Source of the DNA: Bacteroidaceae bacterium
GTDB taxonomy: Bacteria > Bacteroidota > Bacteroidia > Bacteroidales > Bacteroidaceae
Length of the DNA: 64,000 nt
NCBI GenBank assembly: GCA_017398805.1
Contig: JAFQEZ010000098.1
Coordinates: 1 to 64,000, forward strand
Direction: 5' to 3'
The notes under the pieces: model-generated
The model's database searches: none
What the model was told of the DNA's origin: nothing
Seen by the model: only the letters and a program-made list of their open reading frames with translations
Made by a program: the position numbers and the translations under genes
Shown: in pieces, positions 26,394 to 35,134 of the stretch
Layout: the number at the start of each line of letters is the position of its first letter
How positions within the stretch are numbered: position 1 is the first letter of the stretch

Positions 26394-28627
26394 AGATAAC
26401 AAGCACAATCTTGGCACTCTCAATGCTGCTTACGGCATCGTGTTCAGGCAACAAGGATGCCGCAGACACAAAGCAGGACAATAGAGCAAAGAAAAAGGAA
26501 ATTGCCACAAAAAGCACAGAGAAGAAACTGACATCGTATGTAAATCCGCTCATAGGCAGCGGCGGACACGGACATGTATTTGTGGGGGCTAATATGCCCT
26601 TCGGCATGGTACAGTTGGGCCCCACAAGCATAAACCAGACATGGGACTGGTGCTCGGGTTATCATCAGGACGAAGCCACGGTAATAGGTTTCTCCCATAC
26701 ACACCTTAGCGGAACAGGTATCGGAGACCTCTTTGACGTTACCGTAATGCCGGTTACAGGCAAGGTAAAATATGCACGCGGAACCGTAGAAGATCCCGAA
26801 AGCGGATTATGGTCTATGGCAGACCGCACAAAGGAGGTTGTAAAGCCGGGCTACTATTCTGTTCCTCTCACACGTTACGGTATCAAAGCAGAGATGACCG
26901 CGACCCCACGCGTTGGTCTCCACCGATACACATTCCCCGAATCAGCGGAAGCGGCACTTGTCATCGACCTTGAGAACGGCGGTTGCTGGGACAAGTCTAC
27001 CGAGACATTCATGGAGGCCGAGGGCAGCAACCGCATTGTTGGCTACCGTTACTCGAAAGGCTGGGCAAAGAACCAGCGCATATATTTCGTCGCTGAGTTC
27101 AAGAAACCTTTCGAGAGCTTTGAATTGAAAGGAATGGACAACATGTACGGACGCGCTTCTTTCAAGACAACTGCCGGTGAGGAGATAATGCTTAAAGTTG
27201 CCATTTCGCCTGTGAGTATCGAAGGCGCAAAACTTGCCCTTGAGAGCGAACTCCCAGGGTGGGATTTTGCTGCAGTACAGAAGGCGGCAGACACAGCATG
27301 GGAGAACGAACTTTCACGCATAAAGGTCACCATGAAGGACGAGAAGCAAAAAGAGATATTCTACACGGCAATGTACCATGCAATGATCGCTCCCATGCTC
27401 TTCAGTGATGTGAACGGCGACTACCGTGGAGCTGATGACAAGGTATACAACAGCGACAAGCCACGCTATACCTGCTTCTCTTTGTGGGATACATACCGTG
27501 CAAAGCAGCCGCTCATGACAATCATACAGCCAGAGAAGGCCGGTGATTTCGTAGCCACAATGGTTGATATCTGCGACAAGCAGGGCGACTTGCCTGTTTG
27601 GCATCTATGGGGCAACGAAACCGACTGCATGGTGGGTGACCCGGGCATACCGGTCGTTGCCGACGCTATTGTAAAGGGCATCGAGGGTTTTGACCGTGAA
27701 GCGGCATTTGCGGCAATTAAGAAGACCGCGGCTGTAGAGGAGCGCGGCAAGGAGTTCCGTCACAAGTACGGATATATCCCGTGCAATCTCTTTACCGAAT
27801 CTGTTGCCTTTGACATGGAGTATGCCATTGCCGATGCTGCAGCAGCCAACGCAGCAAAGGCACTGGGCAAACAGGATGATTATGAGCACTTCACAAAAAT
27901 GAGCCACAGTTACCGCACATTCTTCGACAAGGAGAGCGGATTCATCCGTGGAGTCGACGAGAACGGCAAGTTCAATACACCGTTCAACCCCTACTTCTCG
28001 GCGCACCGTGCCGATGACTATTGCGAGGGTAACGCATGGCAATACACATGGCTCGTGCCGCATGACATCGAGGGGTATACAGGGTTGTTCGGCAGCAAAG
28101 AGGCATGCATCGCACGCCTTGACTCGCTCTTCCTTGCACCATCGACGGTTGAAGGCGATCCATCACCCGATATCTCGGGCATGATAGGCCAGTTCGCACA
28201 CGGCAACGAACCAAGCCACCATATCCTCTATTTATATACAATGTTGGGCGAGCCCCAAAAGACAGCAAAATGGGTACGCGAGGTAATGACAACCCAGTAC
28301 CGCAACGATTTCGACGGAATCTCGGGCAACGAGGATATGGGCCAGATGTCGGCATGGTATCTGATGTCGGCACTCGGATTCTACCAGGTAGAACCGGCAG
28401 GATCCCGCTACTGGTTCGGCTCGCCGCTTGTAGATCGCGCGGAACTCACCGTCAAAGGCGGCAAGTTCATTGTTGAGACCGTAAACAACAGCGATGCCAA
28501 CATCTACATAAAGAGCGTCAAACTAAACGGCAAGCCGCATAAGTTGCCATATATCGAGCACAGCGACATTGCCAAAGGCGGCACACTCACCATAGAGATG
28601 AGCGACACACCTACGAAGTGGTGGTAA
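26390..28627 (+). CDS. GH92 family alpha-mannosidase lipoprotein
   Basis: 745-aa GH92 enzyme; lipobox LTASC lipidates Cys18, then a charged linker to about residue 45. The catalytic fold is shown by YVNPLIGSGGHGHVFVG, MPFGMVQLGP, GFSHTHLSGTG, FYTAMYHAMIAP, SLWDTYRAKQPL and GNEDMGQMSAWYLMSALGF. It starts inside the stop of the previous GH92 gene (ATGA overlap), so the two are translationally coupled. One enzyme appears soluble in the periplasm and the other membrane-anchored; they have different motif variants (GNDD versus GNED), suggesting different linkages or positions in a shared degradation route. Confidence 0.95.
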   Translation: MKITSTILALSMLLTASCSGNKDAADTKQDNRAKKKEIATKSTEKKLTSYVNPLIGSGGHGHVFVGANMPFGMVQLGPTSINQTWDWCSGYHQDEATVIGFSHTHLSGTGIGDLFDVTVMPVTGKVKYARGTVEDPESGLWSMADRTKEVVKPGYYSVPLTRYGIKAEMTATPRVGLHRYTFPESAEAALVIDLENGGCWDKSTETFMEAEGSNRIVGYRYSKGWAKNQRIYFVAEFKKPFESFELKGMDNMYGRASFKTTAGEEIMLKVAISPVSIEGAKLALESELPGWDFAAVQKAADTAWENELSRIKVTMKDEKQKEIFYTAMYHAMIAPMLFSDVNGDYRGADDKVYNSDKPRYTCFSLWDTYRAKQPLMTIIQPEKAGDFVATMVDICDKQGDLPVWHLWGNETDCMVGDPGIPVVADAIVKGIEGFDREAAFAAIKKTAAVEERGKEFRHKYGYIPCNLFTESVAFDMEYAIADAAAANAAKALGKQDDYEHFTKMSHSYRTFFDKESGFIRGVDENGKFNTPFNPYFSAHRADDYCEGNAWQYTWLVPHDIEGYTGLFGSKEACIARLDSLFLAPSTVEGDPSPDISGMIGQFAHGNEPSHHILYLYTMLGEPQKTAKWVREVMTTQYRNDFDGISGNEDMGQMSAWYLMSALGFYQVEPAGSRYWFGSPLVDRAELTVKGGKFIVETVNNSDANIYIKSVKLNGKPHKLPYIEHSDIAKGGTLTIEMSDTPTKWW

Positions 28628-28634
28628 ACACGTA

Positions 28635-28680
28635 ATAAACAGCGAGGTGACCGATTGGTCACCTCGCTGTTTATTTATTC
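28635..28680 (+). terminator. Strong terminator of the mannan cluster
   Basis: Perfect 18-bp stem (28635-28652 with 28657-28674) around the 4-base loop GATT, 8 bases after the second GH92 stop. The AT-rich ends allow it to work in both directions, so it may also stop the minus-strand operon ending at 28755. Confidence 0.9.
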
Positions 28681-28754
28681 AAACATTCAACACTTACTCA
28701 ACGATAATTAGCAGCAAAGTTTTCAAGTGTTCAATATAATAGAGGCCATATTTA

Positions 28755-29330
28755 CTAATTCTTTGAAGGTCTTTTAGTTAGCTTTCCCTTTACTGCTTTA
28801 GTATTCAACCTTGTAGGAGCAATTGTGATATCTTTACGTTCTTTAAAACGTTTTTTATAATCAACGGACCCACCTGGTTTTACAGGCTCAGTATAATCTT
28901 TACCATCGATAAGATATATTATAGTCTTATTCGCTTTGCAGGTGTTTATTATTCTTAGATTCAATTCCACAACACTATCTCCTAATTGTATCCATTCATG
29001 TTGCTCCACAAAACATATTGACGTACATTTATGCTCTTTGGGTTTTGAAGGTTTGGAAGGGACGTTTTTTTGGGGGGAATTATTTTGGGTGGATTTCACC
29101 CTCTTGAATGTATGGATATGATCACATTTATCACATTTAAACTTTTCAACAATCAGGTTACTGTATTCATCAAATTTCTGTTCAGCACACGTTAGCAATC
29201 CACCACACCGACATGTTCCATACCAATCACCATAAACAATGTCACAACTATCACAATCAGAAACATATCTCTGTGCAGATATTGCAACCGGTGCCATTAT
29301 CATAAATAGCAGAAAGAACATTTTTTTCAT
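28755..29330 (-). CDS. Exported Cys-rich protein of unknown function
   Basis: 191 aa with a type I signal peptide (MKKMFFLLFMIMAPVAISAQ). The N-terminal half has a zinc-ribbon-like set of cysteines: CDSCD, GTCRCGGLLTC and FKCDKCDHIH. A low-complexity Ser/Pro/Lys linker follows, then a predicted beta-rich C-terminal domain with CTSICF and a basic tail. Zinc ribbons are unusual in exported proteins; disulphides are an alternative. It is the last of three minus-strand genes (12 bases after the 508-aa ORF region), all exported and AT-rich compared with flanking genes. Not recognised as any known family. Confidence 0.7.
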   Translation of the reverse strand: MKKMFFLLFMIMAPVAISAQRYVSDCDSCDIVYGDWYGTCRCGGLLTCAEQKFDEYSNLIVEKFKCDKCDHIHTFKRVKSTQNNSPQKNVPSKPSKPKEHKCTSICFVEQHEWIQLGDSVVELNLRIINTCKANKTIIYLIDGKDYTEPVKPGGSVDYKKRFKERKDITIAPTRLNTKAVKGKLTKRPSKN

Positions 29331-29342
29331 TTCATTACAATT

Positions 29343-30824
29343 TTAATTATTGGTTATATATAATATTCTTTTATCACTAATCTGAGCATAAATGCCGTAT
29401 TTATCAACCCATACTTTCTTTGCACCCGATTGTATGTATTCATAAGCTCTATCTTCTGATTCAAACATATAAACAGCCTTATCTGTTGCAACAAGTATAC
29501 CTATCTCACAAAAACAAGCATCGTTTATCTCATCGTCGCTTTGCCAAAATAGCTCAAGACTCTCGGAATCCATAAACTGTACTATCTCATACGGTGTTAC
29601 AATAAGGGTTATATTACCATTCGATATTATTTTCACAACATCAATTGGCACTTTTACAAGTTCATTATATGTTTTATTGTTTATGTTTACATCGGCAATA
29701 ACAGTCAAATCATTCTTGGTTGCAGTTATATAAAAAGTAGAATCTGTATGGGGGGAGATATTGAACTCTTCGGTGTCCAACTTCATAAAAACGTATGTGC
29801 TATCCCCTATTTCTATTATTCTATCTCCTTCTTTATAAAAGACTCTTTCACCACAGGCCAGAAACTTATCAGTCTCCATCGTGTCCTCCAGCTCAAATAT
29901 CCTAACCAAGGCTTTATTTTCCGTAGACACGGTTTCTTTCACATCAATAGCAAAAGATGAATTTTTGTCTATACTTTCTACTACACATGTTTCAGAATTC
30001 AAGACTTCTGACCAAGCATTATAGTCGTCATAGTTCACATCCTCTCTCTCAAATAATCGTAAAGAGTTATCGGACTCTATTGAAGCATTACTTTTACGAG
30101 TATACTCATCAAGGCAGAGGATGTTACCGGCATTCTTTTTGACATTTTTCTCCGTTTTCTCTTTTTGTTTATCGAACATTGCAGCTATCTTCTTACCCGA
30201 TTTTTTATTTCTGAATTTCACATCAACCTTTTTTGCCTCGGGTAAATCCATATATGCTTCTACCGGATGCATATTCATCAATTCCATAGCCCGTTTCTCT
30301 GCACTATAATCCCATTGTGCCTTTTCACTATAAAAATTCTCAGTTTTTTGCATATATTGACTGCTAACCGCAGCAGCTCTTGCATTATCTTGTTCCTTGA
30401 GTTGTCTTTTTCTTAATTCCTCTTTTCTTTTCCGTTCCTCTGCCTCGGCCTGCATTCTTCTACGGTTTTCAACACATTTATCATATCTATTTCTGTTTCC
30501 AGCCTTTTTGGTTCCACGGGAAATAACCTTTTCGGTTGAAGAAGGCTCCGTACTAATACTAATGCCAAGCGCAGCGTTCTTTGTTGTTACAATCCGTTCT
30601 GTACCATAACCATTTGTGGTATTGTATGTTGGCCTCACCCAGTCGTTCTGCGGTCCGGACAAGCTCCACAATGATGATCTTGCAGATTTTGCCGCAGCCC
30701 CGGCAGAATGGTCATCATATATAATCTCATCACGCTCTCTCACCCACTCTTCAGTATATATATTGAATTGCGAATAGACATCAAGAGGGATAATCAATAA
30801 AATTATAATCAAAAATATACGCAT
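29343..30824 (-). CDS. Exported coiled-coil / beta-rich protein of unknown function
   Basis: 493 aa from the ATG at 30824, which gives a clean signal peptide (MRIFLIIILLIIPLDVYSQ); an upstream in-frame start at 30869 would bury it. Residues about 105-170 are Arg/Glu/Lys-rich and probably coiled coil (RRRMQAEAEERKRKEELRK). Residues from about 250 to the end are beta-rich with short repeating strand patterns that could be a propeller (ILVATDKAVYMFE, KVWVDKYGIYAQISDKRILYI). It begins 4 bases after the stop of the PDZ protein gene, so it is in the same operon. No known family is recognised. Confidence 0.7.
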   Translation of the reverse strand: MRIFLIIILLIIPLDVYSQFNIYTEEWVRERDEIIYDDHSAGAAAKSARSSLWSLSGPQNDWVRPTYNTTNGYGTERIVTTKNAALGISISTEPSSTEKVISRGTKKAGNRNRYDKCVENRRRMQAEAEERKRKEELRKRQLKEQDNARAAAVSSQYMQKTENFYSEKAQWDYSAEKRAMELMNMHPVEAYMDLPEAKKVDVKFRNKKSGKKIAAMFDKQKEKTEKNVKKNAGNILCLDEYTRKSNASIESDNSLRLFEREDVNYDDYNAWSEVLNSETCVVESIDKNSSFAIDVKETVSTENKALVRIFELEDTMETDKFLACGERVFYKEGDRIIEIGDSTYVFMKLDTEEFNISPHTDSTFYITATKNDLTVIADVNINNKTYNELVKVPIDVVKIISNGNITLIVTPYEIVQFMDSESLELFWQSDDEINDACFCEIGILVATDKAVYMFESEDRAYEYIQSGAKKVWVDKYGIYAQISDKRILYITNN

Positions 30825-30828
30825 TGTT

Positions 30829-32403
30829 CTATTCTTTAATTTCGGCATAAATAAATCGTGTTTCCACAACCCTCTCCTTTTTCTTGCGCATTATACGTAT
30901 ATAAGCAATATCACCAGGCTTATGCGACCTTACTGCGTTTAAATAATCATCCGGTGAATTGCATGGTATTCCATTAATGTCTATTATTATGTCCCCCCTG
31001 CGTAGACGTATGATTTTTTTAAACAGATTGACATCCGCTGTATCTATAGCATCTCCTATGTATTGTTCATCGACATTCTTTATACGGACACCTCTGCCAT
31101 TAAGTTTCTTGATTGTTTTTTTACCGGTATTGTCCGGTGTTACATTTTCTACTTCGGCTCCCAAATATACTTTATAGCGTTTATTGCAGATTACGCAATC
31201 ATCAGGATTGTGCGGCCTGTTTCGAGTATGTAGCAGATTACAGTTCTTTGCTACAACACGACACAAAAACGGTTTATTCACTCTTCTATCTGATTTACTC
31301 CACACAACTGCATTATAAAGGTCTGTATCATCACTGAGTTTTTTAAATGTAATTTCTACAGTTTCCGTTTCCAGATTGGGAGCAGAGCCCTCTTTAATAC
31401 TATGAACTTGTTGTTTCAATAATCCTTTCAATGTATAGTCGTCCTCTCTGGTAAGATAGAGTTCGTATATCACCGCTTTTACTTTTGCAGCCATCATATT
31501 ATCTGCGATGGAATTAAAAACACCTTCCACCAAAGCACCACCTGCGGCACCAAGCAATCTGTCTCCAAAATCATATCCGGCATTCTTTTTTGAAAACTCA
31601 CCTGCCATTTCGGCTGCAAAAGTTCGTCCACTATTACGAAGTGTTGACGCCAGATAGGCATCACCTACAAATGCTTCTTGACTCGACCAGGCAACATATA
31701 TACTGTCCGATGAAATTCTTAGGCACCTATTTGCATATGCCGGTTTGAACTCTAATAAAAATTTATCCGAGTAACACTCCGACAATATCTTATGGGCTCC
31801 GCAACCAGGATTTAGCGAAAAATCGATACTGTCAGGGTTACAACTATTCTCAATGCATATAAAAAATATCGGAGCATAAGAATCTGCTTTAAGATAATCC
31901 AATGATAACCAGGTTCCGTCAAGTCCGTAGAAAAAATTATGAGCCAGTTCAAGCGATTCACTTAATTCTTCTATGAGTTCAGGAGAAGCATCAATGGATT
32001 TCAACTCTTCTATAGCACATTCTACATCCTCAATTCTGTCGAGGTTTATTGAAGCATCACCTTCGGCATATATGACAACTTCCAACATCTCGTCACCCGG
32101 TTGTGCAATCTTCTTGTACAAAGATGTCAGATAGAATATATCTTCAAACTTCTCCTCCTCAAGGTTGGCTTGTATAAGTGAAATGATATCGTTGCAGATA
32201 CTCTCTCTCCTCGTTGCATCTTTTTTACAAACATCTATTATATTCTGCTGGCACTTGCTTAACTCCTTTCCTGCATTATAGAGTCCAACGTATTTCAACA
32301 ACAATGGGTCAGTTGCACTTTCTTTGGAATAAGCTGAAGCAGGAACTACAATAAACAGTATAATAGCAAAAAGGCAAACTGTTCTTGTTATATAATTTCT
32401 CAT
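30829..32403 (-). CDS. Exported protein with Cys/His cluster and C-terminal PDZ domain
   Basis: 524 aa with a type I signal peptide (about residues 1-24). The N-terminal 150 residues are helical. The middle region is unassigned, with a small-residue-rich stretch (GDRLLGAAGGALVEGVF) around residue 285. A Cys/His cluster at about 390-420 reads CRVVAKNCNLLH followed by CVIC and could bind zinc. The last 90 residues are a PDZ domain of the type found in periplasmic proteases and their adaptors (RRGDIIIDINGIPCNSPDDYLNAV). No protease catalytic triad is visible. It is the first gene of a three-gene operon of exported proteins; PDZ domains bind peptide C-termini, so a scaffold or sensing role is possible but unproven. 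Confidence 0.72.
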   Translation of the reverse strand: MRNYITRTVCLFAIILFIVVPASAYSKESATDPLLLKYVGLYNAGKELSKCQQNIIDVCKKDATRRESICNDIISLIQANLEEEKFEDIFYLTSLYKKIAQPGDEMLEVVIYAEGDASINLDRIEDVECAIEELKSIDASPELIEELSESLELAHNFFYGLDGTWLSLDYLKADSYAPIFFICIENSCNPDSIDFSLNPGCGAHKILSECYSDKFLLEFKPAYANRCLRISSDSIYVAWSSQEAFVGDAYLASTLRNSGRTFAAEMAGEFSKKNAGYDFGDRLLGAAGGALVEGVFNSIADNMMAAKVKAVIYELYLTREDDYTLKGLLKQQVHSIKEGSAPNLETETVEITFKKLSDDTDLYNAVVWSKSDRRVNKPFLCRVVAKNCNLLHTRNRPHNPDDCVICNKRYKVYLGAEVENVTPDNTGKKTIKKLNGRGVRIKNVDEQYIGDAIDTADVNLFKKIIRLRRGDIIIDINGIPCNSPDDYLNAVRSHKPGDIAYIRIMRKKKERVVETRFIYAEIKE

Positions 32404-32474
32404 TTTTATGATTACATTAAATATTATTTACACCTGAGGGAATTGCATCAAATTCTTTAATTAATGTTGTAAAC

Positions 32475-32676
32475 ACGCACAAAAAAAAGCGCGGACAGAA
32501 CTCCTTGATATTTGTCTTTGAGGTCTTCGACTACCTGTCCACCAAATATACGAGTAAAGCCCACGCCAATGGCGTGAGCGTCATCGCTTTACTCTTGGTG
32601 GAATTTGAAAGTGTCGAAGTTTCAAAGACAAGAATACAAGCTAAAACGCTTTTCCAATATGTCTAAAATGTGCGTA
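32475..32676. repeat. About 200-base nested imperfect palindrome (MITE-like element or structured RNA)
   Basis: Nested complementary blocks occur in mirror order: ACGCACA/TGTGCGT at the ends, AAAAGCG/CGCTTTT, CTTG..TTGTCTTTGA/TCAAAGACAA..CAAG, CTTCGAC/GTCGAAG, CCACCA/TGGTGG, GAGTAAAGC/GCTTTACTC, and the tip CACGCC-AAT-GGCGTG. Together the arms cover nearly the whole element and could fold into one long hairpin in either strand. It contains no ORF. Such symmetry over 200 bases is not expected by chance. It could be a non-autonomous mobile element or an RNA gene. Confidence 0.7.
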
Positions 32677-33000
32677 TCAGATTATACGCGATGTTTCATA
32701 GGCAATAGATTTTTATGGGACAAACATACTAATATTATTCATAAAAAACAAATACCGCATGTGATTTACTTGCTGACTTGATTACATACCAATAAAATGC
32801 GAACCTTAGTGGACCCCAAGCAAAACTATACATGTACACTTGATTACGACAGAGCATTTGGCAATTTCAGTTTTTTTGTGATAAACGTATAATTAAAAAA
32901 ATCTCCCAAGAGAACCGCCACATCAGTCATTAACACCAAAACCACTCCAAAGAAAGAAGTCTCACCTGAAATGAGTGGTTGGCAAAGCATATTTAATACA

Positions 33001-33044
33001 AAAAAGAGTCCGGGTAGCCTTTAAGTCACCCGGACTCTTTTTTG
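33001..33044 (-). terminator. Terminator of the small secreted protein gene
   Basis: Perfect 15-bp stem (33001-33015 with 33028-33042) with a 12-base loop, followed on the minus strand by the T-rich end of the stem. It starts 15 bases after the stop codon at 33059. Confidence 0.9.
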
Positions 33045-33058
33045 CATCAATAATATTG

Positions 33059-33589
33059 TCAGTCTGTACCCCAATTCCATCCTTGGTTACCACTCACCGT
33101 AGTCATTGAGTTGCCCTGGACCTTAACGGTATTCCAGCCCTGTCTAAAATTCAATGACACATTGATTCCGCCATTATTTCCACTTACGCTACAGTTACTG
33201 TTGGCATATATGTACATTATAACACCACTCGAGCGTTTGCTGTTATATGAAGGTCCCATATACTCGCTGTGATTCTCGCCGGTATACAACGTACCATCGA
33301 TATTCAGCATAGCTACTTGAGTATTTGGGTTAGATATACTCAAGCCGCCAAACGCACTTGACACCGGCTCCATATCATTGCTGTAAACCCTTGGAAGCTT
33401 AAAGACGAAAGAACCGTTTGAAGCAACCGGAATACTCTCTACAAACCTTGGGGAATTGCCACCGACATAAATATTGATGTAATTAAACACACCTACAAAT
33501 TTGCTATGCAATTTGCATTGCTGGTTCTGAGCAAGACCTATGGTCATTACACAGAAACAAAAGACTGCTGATAATAACAACTTCTTCAT
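33059..33589 (-). CDS. Small secreted beta-rich protein of unknown function
   Basis: 176 aa from the ATG at 33589, which begins the signal peptide MKKLLLSAVFCFCVMTIGLAQ. Longer in-frame starts up to 33721 are rejected, because the promoter boxes lie inside that stretch. The mature protein is about 155 residues, rich in Asn, Gly and Ser with alternating hydrophobics, suggesting a single beta-sandwich (SGNNGGINVSLNFRQGWNTV). No family is recognised. It is transcribed alone from its own promoter, divergently from the RND efflux operon. Confidence 0.7.
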   Translation of the reverse strand: MKKLLLSAVFCFCVMTIGLAQNQQCKLHSKFVGVFNYINIYVGGNSPRFVESIPVASNGSFVFKLPRVYSNDMEPVSSAFGGLSISNPNTQVAMLNIDGTLYTGENHSEYMGPSYNSKRSSGVIMYIYANSNCSVSGNNGGINVSLNFRQGWNTVKVQGNSMTTVSGNQGWNWGTD

Positions 33590-33614
33590 AATTATACATT
33601 TTAAAGAATTTTTG

Positions 33615-33646
33615 CAAATATAAATAATTTCCATAAAAGGCAACAA
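33615..33646 (-). promoter_or_regulatory. Promoter of the small secreted protein gene
   Basis: On the minus strand TATATTTG (33615-33622) matches TAnnTTTG, with TTTTG/TTG (33641-33646) 18 bases upstream. This is an almost perfect Bacteroidetes primary-sigma promoter and supports the start at 33589. Confidence 0.75.
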
Positions 33647-33722
33647 AACAAAAGACGATTTCCTTTGCTTCCAACCAAAATCCATACTCAGGTGTTTATA
33701 CCTTGCTAAAGTACAACACACT

Positions 33723-35114
33723 ATGACAAGGTATTCTTTTTTACTTCTTTTTCTTATCGCACCCTTACATGCTGCTGTGGCACAACAGGGCGATGAATAT
33801 TTGGACTCTCCGCTGCCTCAGGAGTGGAATGCCGGGGAGTATTTCGACCAGACACTGCCTGCCGATGACATGTGGTGGAAGAAATTCGACGACCCGGTAC
33901 TCGATTCGTTGATAACTGTTGCCGGCACAGGCAACTATTCGGTACTGGGCGCAATGGAGAACATACGCAAGGCACGTGCCGCATGGCGCACCGCACAAGG
34001 AAAAATGTTGCCCACATTCGATATCGGTATCGGATGGCAACGTGCAAAGACAAGCGGCAATGTTGCATCGAGCATGTACCGCGAGGCGTGGGAAGGAGAG
34101 TTCAGTACAGCTGTATCAATGAAGTGGCAGGCCGATGTTTTCGGCAGCATCTACATGCGTTCCAAGGCACAAAAGTACCTTTTCATGGCAACAGAGGAGG
34201 AGTACAATGCTGTAATGGTGTCACTTGTGGCAAATGTGGCAACGACCTATTTCTCGCTAAGGCAGTCGCTCGCACAGATGCAGGTAATACGCTGGAATGT
34301 GGAATCGCAGCGTGAGATAATGAATATTGTAGAGTCGCGCTACGAGAGCGGACTTGCATCGAAGCTCGACGTCGCCCAGTCAAGGAGCGTCTACTACAGC
34401 ACTATGGCGCAGTTGCCGGCAATGCAGGCAAAGATAGAGAGCTACCGCAATGCCATGGCCGTGCTGTTGGGAGTATACCCTCAGGAACTTGAAGGATGGT
34501 TGGAAGAGGGATATGCCCTACCCGATTATGTAGAACTCATTGGAGTGGGAATGCCTGCACAGCTATTGCGCCGTCGCCCCGACATACGCGCTGCCGAGAA
34601 GCAGGTTGAGGCCAATGCGACACTGCTTGGCGCAACACGGCGCGACTGGTTCCCCGAAATATTCCTAAGCGGCTCAATAGGATTCGCATCGCACGACCTG
34701 AAACATCTTCCACGCTCCAGAAGCCTCACCTGGCAGATTGCCCCTTCACTGACATGGAACATTTTCAGCGGAGGAGAGAGGGTCAATGCCACACGCGAGG
34801 CGCAGGCAGAACTTGACAGGAGCATTGCATCCTACAATGCCACGCTGCTGAATGCTGTACAGGAGGTAGAGAATGCCATGTCGCAGTACAGCGGTTCGGT
34901 GGAGCAGATTGTATCGTTGCGCGAAGCGATGAACCAGAACCGCGAGACCCTTGAACTGTCACTTGAGCTTTACAAACAGGGACTTACCGAGTACCAGAAT
35001 GTCCTTGATGCACAACGTTCGCTACTCACCTATCAGGATTATCTTGTACAGGCACGCGGCAGTTCACTCATCTATCTTGTACAGTTATACGAAGCCCTTG
35101 GAGGCGGATGGTAA
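33723..35114 (+). CDS. RND efflux outer-membrane channel (TolC/NodT family)
   Basis: 463-aa outer-membrane factor forming the exit duct of a tripartite efflux pump. The signal peptide ends near HAAVAQ. Two OEP repeats are visible, each with the long helices typical of TolC (SLRQSLAQMQVIRWNVESQREIMNIVESRYESG and the C-terminal LSLELYKQGLTEYQNVLDAQRSLLTYQD, cited only as regions at about 185-215 and 410-440). The ARR-type RRRPDIRAAEKQVEANATLLG motif is characteristic of the OprM/NodT group. No lipobox Cys is present, unlike many NodT proteins. The adaptor gene begins at about its stop codon, so it is the first gene of the three-gene pump operon. Confidence 0.93.
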   Translation: MTRYSFLLLFLIAPLHAAVAQQGDEYLDSPLPQEWNAGEYFDQTLPADDMWWKKFDDPVLDSLITVAGTGNYSVLGAMENIRKARAAWRTAQGKMLPTFDIGIGWQRAKTSGNVASSMYREAWEGEFSTAVSMKWQADVFGSIYMRSKAQKYLFMATEEEYNAVMVSLVANVATTYFSLRQSLAQMQVIRWNVESQREIMNIVESRYESGLASKLDVAQSRSVYYSTMAQLPAMQAKIESYRNAMAVLLGVYPQELEGWLEEGYALPDYVELIGVGMPAQLLRRRPDIRAAEKQVEANATLLGATRRDWFPEIFLSGSIGFASHDLKHLPRSRSLTWQIAPSLTWNIFSGGERVNATREAQAELDRSIASYNATLLNAVQEVENAMSQYSGSVEQIVSLREAMNQNRETLELSLELYKQGLTEYQNVLDAQRSLLTYQDYLVQARGSSLIYLVQLYEALGGGW

Positions 35115-35134
35115 ACTATAGAAACCAGCAGAAT

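Larger units (their letters stand above)
32404..33058. other. 655-base AT-rich intergenic region
   Basis: No ORF with coding character is present. The left half holds the long imperfect palindrome at 32475-32676. The right half (32680-33000) has no recognisable gene, and the terminator of the small secreted protein gene lies at 33001-33044. The promoter of the PDZ-protein operon must lie here or inside the palindrome, but no convincing TAnnTTTG box was fixed. Confidence 0.6.

Noticed and set aside
32475..32676. CRISPR array or group II intron end at the palindrome
   Set aside because: There are no regularly spaced direct repeats, and no reverse transcriptase or domain V-like hairpin was seen; the symmetry is inverted, not direct.
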